A stretch of 6,003 nucleotides of DNA, taken from an uncultured beta proteobacterium (lineage in GTDB: Bacteria; Pseudomonadota; Gammaproteobacteria; Burkholderiales; Burkholderiaceae_B). Every line of letters starts with the position of its first letter. Within the stretch, counting starts at the first letter, position 1. The notes under the pieces are model-generated. The model did not search any database and had not been told where the DNA came from. It worked only from the letters and a program-made list of their open reading frames with translations. The position numbers were made by a program, and so were the translations under genes. The stretch lies in the NCBI GenBank assembly GCA_903924715.1, contig CAIYCP010000228.1:1-6003 (forward strand). Reading direction: 5' to 3'. Shown here piece by piece: positions 1 to 5,994 of the stretch.

Positions 1-345
1 AATGTTCGCAGCCTTCAAGAATTCGTCCATATCCCGCATTCGTCTTTGCGGTGCATGGGATAAGGCCGTCAGTTCAGATAGGCCTTGCGATCTTGGGTCC
101 AAAGCCAAGACCCTAAATTGTGTTGAAAGCTGCAGCAGTTGTTGTTCAAACACGGCGGCCGGCATCACCCAGCCCGGAATAAATACTAAGGTTTGCTCGC
201 CTTGACCTGCTTCAAGATAATGCAGACCAACGCCGTCTGAAGTTTTGAAGTAGTGATGGTGGATTGGTGTCGCTTGCGTCAAACTCGTCAGGAGCATGCT
301 CAGCATGCAGCAAAAAACGCGTAAAAGATTTTGCAGGCGATTCAT
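1..345 (-). CDS. Secreted alpha/beta hydrolase, N-terminal part, cut by the window edge
   Basis: An open frame of 115 codons runs from an ATG at 345 down to base 1 with no stop, so the gene continues outside. Residues 1-25 form a signal peptide: basic start (Arg4, Arg9), hydrophobic core, and a T-Q-A site before Thr26. No lipobox is evident, so a periplasmic or secreted product is expected. After it comes an alpha/beta-hydrolase N-terminus: a substrate-like strand 'SDGVGLHYLEAG' (36-47), the oxyanion-hole strand 'VFIPGW' (54-59, Pro-Gly-Trp where many relatives have His-Gly), then 'VLALDPRSQGLSE' (79-91), typical of this hydrolase fold. The frame ends about where the strand leading to the G-x-S-x-G nucleophile elbow should begin, so the catalytic triad cannot be checked. 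Substrate is unknown; esterase, lactonase or haloperoxidase-like members are all possible. It is divergent from the AroE-like/GMC pair. The ribosome-binding site is weak (a GAG five bases before the ATG). Confidence 0.82.
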   Translation of the reverse strand, partial: MNRLQNLLRVFCCMLSMLLTSLTQATPIHHHYFKTSDGVGLHYLEAGQGEQTLVFIPGWVMPAAVFEQQLLQLSTQFRVLALDPRSQGLSELTALSHAPQRRMRDMDEFLKAANI

Positions 346-373
346 GGCGTCTCGATCAGGCAAGGCTAGCGGG

Positions 374-402
374 TTGCAGACAACAGTAAACTGTATGATA
401 GT
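374..402. promoter_or_regulatory. Candidate divergent promoter core in the hydrolase/AroE-like intergenic region
   Basis: The 118 bp between the divergent starts (346-463) must hold promoters for both sides. On the plus strand TTGCAG (374-379) could be a -35, with TATGAT (394-399) or GATAGT (397-402) as -10; the spacers are 14 and 17 bases, so neither match is perfect. On the minus strand TATCAT (400-395) is a good -10 match that overlaps the plus-strand one almost base for base. Its best -35 is TTGCGC, 19 bases upstream. This is a by-eye match only. Confidence 0.3.
383..394. promoter_or_regulatory. Palindrome, possible operator
   Basis: ACAGT-AA-ACTGT is a perfect 5-2-5 inverted repeat. It sits inside the candidate promoter core and touches the -10-like hexamer at 394-399, a position where a bound regulator could control both divergent transcription units. 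No regulator gene is in the window, so the protein that would bind is unknown. A 12-bp palindrome can also occur by chance. Confidence 0.3.
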
Positions 403-453
403 GCAGGCCAAGACTGGGTGCGCAAGGTCTTAGTGCCCCGCAAAAAAGATAAA

Positions 454-460
454 AGAGAAG
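454..460 (+). promoter_or_regulatory. Ribosome binding site of the AroE-like gene
   Basis: The purine-rich stretch AGAGAAG precedes the ATG at 464. Its AGAG core ends six bases before the start codon. This supports ATG 464 as the start, which also places the family's first beta strand ('KLYGIVADP') at the usual distance from the N-terminus. Confidence 0.5.
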
Positions 461-463
461 CAC

Positions 464-1258
464 ATGACTAATGTTAGCGGTAAGACGAAACTCTACGGTA
501 TTGTGGCCGACCCCATTGGTCAGGTCAAAGCGCCCGAAATGATGCGCCAGGTGTTTGAGCAACGGGCTATCGATGGCGTACTGATGCCGATGCATGTGGC
601 CCCTCAAGATCTGGCCGCGTTTACCCAAGCACTGCGAGGCATTCAGAACTTTGGCGGCATGGTGGTCACCGTGCCACATAAAACAACGATTGGGGTTTTG
701 TGTGATGAGATTACTGCGGCGGCCCGCACGGTCGGCGCGGTCAATATCGTGCGTCGTGATCCCGATGGGCGTTTGTTCGGTGATATTTTGGATGGTCGAG
801 GTTTCGTGGCGGGCTTGCGTTTGCATGGCATTGAGCCTAAAGGTAAAAAAATATTTTTAGCAGGGGCCGGCGGCGCAGCCAATGCAATCGCTTTTGCGCT
901 CGCGGAGTCGGGGGTTGAGCAGTTGACGGTTTACAACCGCTCGGCCGAAAAGGTACGTGCCATGTTCGCAAGGCTGGCACCGCTTTACCCACAGATTAAG
1001 CTGACAGTGGGCACGCGTGACCCGCAGGGCTATGAACTGGTCATCAATGCCACTTCGCTTGGTATGGCCAGCACAGATCCATTGCCGCTGGATACAGACC
1101 GATTGAGCTCAGAGCAAATCGTTGCTGAAATCATTATGGCGCCGACCTTGACGCCGCTACTGGCTGCGGCGCAGGGCAAAGGCTGCCGCATTCAATACGG
1201 ATCCCCTATGCTTGCATGTCAAATTGAATTGATGGCTGACTTCATGGGAGCGACGTGA
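464..1258 (+). CDS. Shikimate dehydrogenase family (AroE-like) oxidoreductase with altered substrate site
   Basis: The 264-residue product has the full two-domain AroE layout and length. The substrate domain starts with 'LYGIVADPIGQ' (10-20); 'VTVPHK' (68-73) carries the catalytic Lys73; 'GAVN' (91-94) keeps the conserved Asn; 'GDILDGRGF' (106-114) keeps the catalytic Asp110. The nucleotide domain has a glycine-rich loop 'GAGGAA' (134-139) and 'NRS' (158-160), close to the NRT/NRR motif linked to NADP(H) in AroE. 'NATSLGM' (195-201) and a C-terminal 'GSPMLACQ' (246-253) complete the fold. Compared with E. coli AroE from memory, the two shikimate-binding serines of the S-x-S motif are Val21 and Ala23, the NTD motif is I-L-D, and the 'DxxY' tyrosine is Met225. 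The fold and hydride-transfer residues are kept but shikimate is probably not the substrate, so this is likely a catabolic or secondary paralogue rather than the housekeeping aroE. It is translationally coupled to the downstream GMC gene. The family call is secure; the substrate is unknown. Confidence 0.9.
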   Translation: MTNVSGKTKLYGIVADPIGQVKAPEMMRQVFEQRAIDGVLMPMHVAPQDLAAFTQALRGIQNFGGMVVTVPHKTTIGVLCDEITAAARTVGAVNIVRRDPDGRLFGDILDGRGFVAGLRLHGIEPKGKKIFLAGAGGAANAIAFALAESGVEQLTVYNRSAEKVRAMFARLAPLYPQIKLTVGTRDPQGYELVINATSLGMASTDPLPLDTDRLSSEQIVAEIIMAPTLTPLLAAAQGKGCRIQYGSPMLACQIELMADFMGAT

Positions 1259-1260
1259 TG
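1246..1260 (+). promoter_or_regulatory. Ribosome binding site and TGATG stop/start junction
   Basis: GGGAG (1246-1250) lies inside the end of the AroE-like gene. The stop TGA (1256-1258) shares its A with an ATG at 1258. The spacing from GGGAG is seven bases to this ATG but only four to the in-frame GTG at 1255, so ATG 1258 is the preferred start. The one-base overlap points to translational coupling of the two genes. Confidence 0.65.
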
Positions 1261-2856
1261 CAAACGTACGATTATGTCATTGTGGGTGGCGGTACGGCAG
1301 CCTGTATTTTGGCAAATCGCCTGACCGCAGATGGTCGCCATACGGTGTTGATGCTCGAGGCAGGCGGCGAACCCAAAAGTATGTGGATCAATATTCCGGC
1401 GGGTTTCACTAAGCTCTTGAATGATCCTGCCTATAACTGGCGCTTCGAGACCGAGCCAGAAGATAATGTTCTTGGCCGTACGATTGCGATTCCGCGCGGA
1501 AAAGGGCTGGGTGGCTCGAGCCTGATCAATGGAATGATCTATGTGCGGGGTCAGCCTCAAGACTACGACCGCTGGGCAGATCTTGGTGCAACGGGTTGGT
1601 CGGGTAAAGAGGTTGCCCCGTATTTTGTCAAACTTGAAACCTATTTAAAGGGTGATGAGCGGCGCGGCAAAAATGGTCCGATGCATATCCATCAAGTCTC
1701 CGAACGGTATCCTCTGGTTGACGCCTTGTTTCAAGCGGCGGTTCAAGATGGTCACCCCTTGAATGAAGATTACAACGGTACGTCTCAAGAGGGTTTTGGT
1801 TATTACCAAGTTGAACAAAAAGAGGGACGGCGCTGGAGTGCGTTTGATGGTTATTTGAAACCGATTCGGCATAGAAAAAACCTGACGGTTGAAACCCGCG
1901 CCCATGTGACGCGGGTAAATGTTGAGGACGGTCTGTGTACCGGAGTCACCTATCAACAAAAGGGTGAAACACGTACCGTGCGCGCTGCGCGTGAAGTCAT
2001 TATGTCTGCGGGTGCCGTGCAAACACCTCAAATCCTTGAGTTATCTGGCATTGGCGATCCGGCGATTTTGCAGCAGTTTGCAATACCTGTGGTGCATTCG
2101 GCCAAGCGCGTTGGTGAAAATTATATTGATCACTTCGCGACGCGCTTGAATTGGCGAGTCAAAAATAGTCAAACCCTAAATGAACTGGCGCAAGGGTGGC
2201 GTGTGGGCTTAGCGGCGTTGAAATACTTTGCTACACGTAAAGGAATTTTATCGCTCGGAACGGGATTGGCACACGGATTTGTTAAAGCGCGCGCTGAAGC
2301 GATGACGCCCGATGTGCAATATTTTTTCATGCATGCCACCTACGCCAATGCTGCAATTCGTAAGCTTGATCAATTTCCGGGTATGACACTGGGTGTATCA
2401 GGATTGCGTCCAATTTCGCAAGGTAGCATTCATATCAAGTCTAAAGATCCGCTTGTTGGCCCTGCAATCCGTCCAAATTTTCTGTCGAATACTGAAGATC
2501 AGCAGACGCTCATCGAAGGTATGAAGATTGCCCGCCGTATTATTGAGCGTCCTGCGTTGTCCCATTACATCGAGTCTGAAATGAGCCCGGGTGCTGGCGT
2601 ACGAAGCGACGAACAGTGGTTGCACTTCGCGCGTGAAAATGGGCAAACCACGTATCATCCGATCGGAACCTGTCGAATGGGCTCTGATGCTGAGGCCGTA
2701 GTGGATACGCGTCTTCGTTTCAATGGTTTGCGTGGCTTGCGCGTAGTCGATGCCTCGGTTTTCCGCACAATGGTATCTGGCAATACCCAAGCGGCCGTGA
2801 TGATGGTTGCAGAGCGTGGCGCTGATTTTATTCTTGAAGATGCGGCGAAGGGCTGA
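1258..2856 (+). CDS. GMC-family FAD-dependent oxidoreductase (choline/alcohol dehydrogenase-like)
   Basis: The 532-residue product matches the usual length of bacterial GMC enzymes, which oxidise alcohols, polyols or sugars with FAD. In order: the FAD-binding strand-loop 'YVIVGGGTAACILANRL' (6-22), the acidic strand end 'LEAGG', GMC signature 1 around 'GKGLGGSSLINGMIYVRG' (81-98), signature 2 'GAVQTPQILELSGIG' (252-266), and the C-terminal catalytic block with 'YHPIGTCRMG' (His467) and 'SGNTQAA' (Asn509), the expected His/Asn active-site pair. 'LRVVDASV' lies between these two. The third glycine of the GxGxxG loop is Ala15. No signal peptide or membrane segment is seen, so it is probably cytoplasmic. 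Relatives include choline, polyethylene glycol and aliphatic alcohol dehydrogenases, and the exact substrate cannot be read from sequence. Coupling to the AroE-like gene suggests both act on one pathway. An in-frame GTG at 1255 is a less likely start. Confidence 0.93.
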   Translation: MQTYDYVIVGGGTAACILANRLTADGRHTVLMLEAGGEPKSMWINIPAGFTKLLNDPAYNWRFETEPEDNVLGRTIAIPRGKGLGGSSLINGMIYVRGQPQDYDRWADLGATGWSGKEVAPYFVKLETYLKGDERRGKNGPMHIHQVSERYPLVDALFQAAVQDGHPLNEDYNGTSQEGFGYYQVEQKEGRRWSAFDGYLKPIRHRKNLTVETRAHVTRVNVEDGLCTGVTYQQKGETRTVRAAREVIMSAGAVQTPQILELSGIGDPAILQQFAIPVVHSAKRVGENYIDHFATRLNWRVKNSQTLNELAQGWRVGLAALKYFATRKGILSLGTGLAHGFVKARAEAMTPDVQYFFMHATYANAAIRKLDQFPGMTLGVSGLRPISQGSIHIKSKDPLVGPAIRPNFLSNTEDQQTLIEGMKIARRIIERPALSHYIESEMSPGAGVRSDEQWLHFARENGQTTYHPIGTCRMGSDAEAVVDTRLRFNGLRGLRVVDASVFRTMVSGNTQAAVMMVAERGADFILEDAAKG

Positions 2857-2857
2857 C

Positions 2858-2872
2858 GCCTAATGGCTAGGC
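2858..2872. terminator. Small hairpin between the convergent gene ends, weak terminator candidate
   Basis: GCCTA (2858-2862) and TAGGC (2868-2872) form a 5-bp stem around a 5-base loop, spanning the 10-bp gap between the GMC stop and the glpD stop codon. Neither strand has a T-run after the stem, so it does not look like a normal intrinsic terminator. No better candidate was found near either gene end. Confidence 0.18.
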
Positions 2873-4462
2873 AGGCAAGGTCAGATAATGCAGAGCCAGT
2901 GTTTTAAAGGCCTCGGTGCCAGGGTCTTGCCCCGGTAATTCTTGCGCCACAATTTCTCCGACCGTGTCGGCCATCGAGTGCGCAAGTTTCGCGTCTAAAA
3001 ATAATAGGCGCGCGCGACGCGCTAACACATCCTCAACTGAGCGCGCATATTCATAACGTACGGCAAACCGAACCATTGCCTCGGTTAAGCCACCGCCGAG
3101 TACTCGATCGGCACCCGGCAGCGCTTGAATATGCGGTCCTTCATCTCCATACGCCAGGAGGCTTGGAGCCTCGTACATGGCGTGTGCAACGTCTTGGCCT
3201 GACTGCGCACCCACCAAGGCAAGATCTGCTGTGACGCAAGGACTAAGCGCTGGCAATAGCTTGGCCTGGATGCAGTGTTTCAGGACATCTTGGGCCATTG
3301 CGCGATAGGTTGTCCATTTGCCGCCGGTGACCGTCACCATGTTGCTTTGACTGATCAAGACGGTATGTTCACGGCTGATTTTTTTTGTACTGCCACTTTC
3401 ATCTTTAGGAGGCTTGACTAAAGGCCGCAAGCCCACCCAGATGCTTTTAATATCTGCGCGCGTGGGCGCGCGCGTCAGATAGCGCGCTGATTCACGCAAG
3501 ATAAATTCGAGTTCTTCACTAAAAGGATCAGGCTCGCGACTCAGGTCGTGACGGGGGGTGTCGGTCGTTCCAATAATGACCTTGCCTAGCCACGGTACTG
3601 CGAAGAGAACGCGTCCATCGGCGGTGTGCGGCACAATAATCGCGTGATCGCCAGCTAGAAAATCACGATCAACAACGACGTGTACACCTTGGCTTGGCGC
3701 GACCATGTCGGTACTGCGCGAACCCGCAGCAGCTTGATCTTTTTCTCTGAGTGCGTCAACCCAAACACCCGTCGCGTTGACCACGCACTTGGCATTAATT
3801 TGATAGGTTTGCTGCGTCTCGTTGTCTTGCGCAAGCAAACCAGTGATCTTGCCGTTTGTGTGGGTCAGTTCAATCGCGCTGCAATAGTTCAGCAACAAGG
3901 CGCCGCGCTGTGCCGCAGTGCGAGCGAGCGCAAGAGCAAGGCGCGCGTCATCAAACTGGCCGTCCCAGTATTTGATTGCGCCCTTTAAGTCTACGGTATG
4001 TAAATTAGGTAAATGCTCGAGCGTTTGTTTGGCACCCCAAAAACGTGTGCGCCCTAAACTGCGGTTACCCGAAAGTGCGTCATACAAGATCAGTCCGGCA
4101 CCGTAAAACGGAAGCTCCCAGTATCGATAGCAGGGCAATACAAAGGCAAGTGGTTGCGCCAAGTGCGGCGCATTATGTAATAAGGTCGTACGTTCGTGCA
4201 GTGCCTCGTACACCAAAGAGATGTTGCCTTGGGCGAGATAGCGTACCCCACCATGCACTAATTTAGTCGAGCGCGATGAGGTTCCTTTGGCAAAGTCAGT
4301 GGCGTCAATGAGCACCACTGAAAAGCCCCGTGCAGCAGCATCCAGTGCGAGCCCTAAGCCGGTGGCTCCACCCCCTATGATGGCAAGATCATAGGTCTTT
4401 GGTTCAGCGAGTTTGTCAAGAAGTTCTGCCCTGGTGGTTTTGAGTGGCGTTGTCGGTGTCAT
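2867..4462 (-). CDS. glpD: Aerobic FAD-dependent glycerol-3-phosphate dehydrogenase
   Basis: This enzyme oxidises sn-glycerol 3-phosphate to dihydroxyacetone phosphate and passes electrons through FAD to membrane quinone; family members bind the inner face of the cytoplasmic membrane. The 531-residue product shows the FAD loop 'GGGATGLG' (30-37), 'GTSSRSTKLVHGGVRYL' (60-76), a central 'GAIKYWDGQFDDAR' segment, 'NATGVWVD', 'PSQGVHVVVD', 'GTTDTP', and the 'GGKWTTYR' signature (380-387). A C-terminal helical domain contains 'VRFAVRYEYARSVEDVLARR'. 'LPCYRYWELPFYGAGLILYD', 'YWDGQFDDAR' and the Trp in GGKWTTYR resemble mitochondrial GPD2 more than E. coli GlpD. The start ATG (4462-4460) overlaps the glpK stop codon, and AAAAGG nine bases upstream can act as ribosome binding site. 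It is the second gene of a glpK-glpD operon. An oxygen-reducing oxidase (GlpO-like) is the main alternative, but a dehydrogenase is more likely in this setting. Confidence 0.95.
   Translation of the reverse strand: MTPTTPLKTTRAELLDKLAEPKTYDLAIIGGGATGLGLALDAAARGFSVVLIDATDFAKGTSSRSTKLVHGGVRYLAQGNISLVYEALHERTTLLHNAPHLAQPLAFVLPCYRYWELPFYGAGLILYDALSGNRSLGRTRFWGAKQTLEHLPNLHTVDLKGAIKYWDGQFDDARLALALARTAAQRGALLLNYCSAIELTHTNGKITGLLAQDNETQQTYQINAKCVVNATGVWVDALREKDQAAAGSRSTDMVAPSQGVHVVVDRDFLAGDHAIIVPHTADGRVLFAVPWLGKVIIGTTDTPRHDLSREPDPFSEELEFILRESARYLTRAPTRADIKSIWVGLRPLVKPPKDESGSTKKISREHTVLISQSNMVTVTGGKWTTYRAMAQDVLKHCIQAKLLPALSPCVTADLALVGAQSGQDVAHAMYEAPSLLAYGDEGPHIQALPGADRVLGGGLTEAMVRFAVRYEYARSVEDVLARRARLLFLDAKLAHSMADTVGEIVAQELPGQDPGTEAFKTLALHYLTLPA
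4459..4462 (-). other. ATGA overlap of glpK stop and glpD start
   Basis: On the minus strand glpK ends with TGA (4461-4459) and glpD begins with ATG (4462-4460). The shared ATGA means ribosomes finishing glpK can restart on glpD, so the two enzymes are likely made together from one transcript. Confidence 0.8.
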
Positions 4463-5961
4463 TGTGCCCAGCCTTTTGATCGTTCAACTGCTTGATGCCA
4501 TCTGGCAAGCTTGGCCTGACGATCTTGTGCGGACATGTTGGGTGTAAAGCGACGGTCAACTGACCATTGTTCAGCGATCTGCGTTGTATTTTGCCAAAGT
4601 CCTGTGGCCAGTCCGGCTAAATAGGCAGCACCCAGAGCCGTGGTTTCAGTGATTCTTGGCCGCACGACAGTTACGCCTAAAAGGTCTGCTTGAATTTGCA
4701 TCAGCAAATCATTTTTTGAGGCGCCGCCATCCACCCGTAGTTCGGCGAGTTCAATTCCTGAGTCTTTTGCCATTGCGGCAAACACATCCGCGACTTGCAG
4801 TGCAATAGCTTCAAGCGCCGCACGTGCGATATGCGCTTTGGTGGTGCCACGCGTCATGCCGATCAACGTACCGCGTGCGTGACCATCCCAGGTCGGCGCA
4901 CCAAGACCTGTAAAGGCTGGCACTAAGTAGGTGTCGGCGACGTCGGGCACGCTCGCTGCCAGGGCCTCGACCTCGGGGGCCGTCGAGATGATGTTTAGGC
5001 CGTCGCGCAGCCATTGGATCGTGGCGCCACCCATAAAAACAGAGGCTTCGAGACAATAGGTTGTCGCGGGTGTTTGTGCCGCCATTTCGGGACGCTGCCA
5101 TCCCACCGTGGTGAGCAAACGGTTTTGGCTCGCCACAGGTTGATGGCCCGTGTTGAGCAACATAAAACAGCCAGTACCGTAGGTGTTTTTGGCCATGCCG
5201 GGCTCAAAACAGGCCTGACCAAATGTGGCGGCTTGTTGGTCGCCAATCATTGAGGCGATCGGAAGCGCACGTCCAAAGAGTGTGGGGTCGGTGTGCCCGA
5301 CCACGCCTGAGCTGGCCACCACCTGGGGCAAGACTGCACGTGGGATCCGGAGTAACGCGAGTAGCGCGTCATCCCAGGCAAGGGTATGTATATTGAACAG
5401 CAGAGTACGCGAGGCGTTGCTTGGGTCGGTGACGTGGGTTTTTCCACCTGTCAGGTTCCAGACCAACCAACTATCGATCGTGCCAAAGGCCAGTTCGCCC
5501 CGCTCGGCGCGCGCACGCGCGTTGGGTACATTGTCCAACAGCCAAGCGAGTTTGGTGCCTGAAAAATAGGCATCCAGAATCAAACCAGTTTTGCTTTGAA
5601 TCAGGGCTTCGTGACCTTGCTGCCGCAAGGACTCGCATTGTTCTACGGTGCGTCGGTCTTGCCAAACAATGGCGTGCGCCAACGGTTGACCGGTGTTACG
5701 GTCCCAGAGCACGGTGGTTTCGCGTTGATTGGTAATCGCAATGGCAGAGATATCGTCGGGCGTGGTGGAGGCAGTGACAACCTGTTGGGCGACCTTGAGC
5801 TGTGTGTGCCAAATCTCGAGAGCGTCGTGTTCAACCCAACCGGGCTTTGGAAAGTGCTGTTGGAACTCGAGCTGAGACGAGTCAACGCTATTACCATCCG
5901 CATTGAACAGAATTGCGCGCGAGCTGGTGGTGCCTTGATCGAGTGCGAGAATGTGCGTCAT
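4459..5961 (-). CDS. glpK: Glycerol kinase
   Basis: GlpK phosphorylates glycerol with ATP in the cytoplasm, trapping it as glycerol 3-phosphate, the substrate of the downstream GlpD. The 500-residue product is full length for the FGGY kinase family. It starts with 'ILALDQGTTSSRAILF' (4-19), the phosphate-binding region, followed by 'GWVEHDALEIW', 'ITNQRETTVLWDR' and 'IVWQDRRT'. 'IGDQQAATFGQ' (239-249) contains the likely catalytic base Asp241; then come 'NTYGTGCFMLLNTG', the second FGGY signature around 'LVPAFTGLGAPTWDG' (346-360) and 'VDGGASKNDLLMQIQADLLG', the adenosine-binding part. The E. coli fructose-1,6-bisphosphate loop (G-G-T-R) is replaced by 'DPTLFGRALPIA', and the histidine site phosphorylated in Gram-positive GlpK is not evident, so those two controls are probably absent. 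The ATG at 5961 fits the family N-terminus, but no clear Shine-Dalgarno precedes it. A glycerol facilitator or regulator gene, if linked, must lie beyond the right edge. Confidence 0.97.
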   Translation of the reverse strand: MTHILALDQGTTSSRAILFNADGNSVDSSQLEFQQHFPKPGWVEHDALEIWHTQLKVAQQVVTASTTPDDISAIAITNQRETTVLWDRNTGQPLAHAIVWQDRRTVEQCESLRQQGHEALIQSKTGLILDAYFSGTKLAWLLDNVPNARARAERGELAFGTIDSWLVWNLTGGKTHVTDPSNASRTLLFNIHTLAWDDALLALLRIPRAVLPQVVASSGVVGHTDPTLFGRALPIASMIGDQQAATFGQACFEPGMAKNTYGTGCFMLLNTGHQPVASQNRLLTTVGWQRPEMAAQTPATTYCLEASVFMGGATIQWLRDGLNIISTAPEVEALAASVPDVADTYLVPAFTGLGAPTWDGHARGTLIGMTRGTTKAHIARAALEAIALQVADVFAAMAKDSGIELAELRVDGGASKNDLLMQIQADLLGVTVVRPRITETTALGAAYLAGLATGLWQNTTQIAEQWSVDRRFTPNMSAQDRQAKLARWHQAVERSKGWAQ

Positions 5962-5974
5962 TGAAGTTTTGGTG

Positions 5975-5994
5975 TAAGCTAAACATTGCTTATA
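5975..5994 (-). promoter_or_regulatory. Possible glpK promoter -10 overlapping an inverted repeat
   Basis: In the 42 bp upstream of glpK, the minus strand has TATAAG (5994-5989), a fair -10 match that would give a leader of about 20 bases. It overlaps an inverted repeat, TAAGC (5992-5988) and GCTTA (5979-5975), separated by 8 bases. A repressor bound here would block the promoter. It does not clearly match the E. coli GlpR operator as I know it. The -35 would lie at or beyond the window edge, so the call is tentative. Confidence 0.28.

Noticed and set aside
2..205. Plus-strand open frame of 67 codons at the left edge
   Set aside because: It is the antisense shadow of the signal-peptide hydrolase on the minus strand, whose translation carries clear alpha/beta-hydrolase features.
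410..431. AAGAC/GTCTT inverted repeat in the leader of the AroE-like gene, possible attenuator or riboswitch stem
   Set aside because: The stem is only 5 bp with a 12-base loop and no further pairing or T-run; it is likely chance.
356..826. Minus-strand open frame of 156 codons across the AroE-like gene and the intergenic region
   Set aside because: It lies opposite a clear AroE-family gene, its translation resembles no family, and it has no convincing ribosome binding site. It would also cover the promoter region.
464..1258. Naming the AroE-like gene aroE
   Set aside because: The fold matches, but the shikimate-binding serines and the NTD motif are not kept and the partner gene is a GMC enzyme, so a biosynthetic aroE role is not supported.
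3456..3473. Perfect 7-bp GC hairpin (GCGCGCG-TGGG-CGCGCGC)
   Set aside because: It lies in the middle of glpD and comes from a repeated Thr-Arg-Ala coding pattern (T-R-A-P-T-R-A). No T-run follows, so it is not a terminator.
5596..5964. Plus-strand open frame of 122 codons opposite the glpK start region
   Set aside because: It is antisense to the strongly conserved N-terminal part of glycerol kinase and has low-complexity, family-less content.
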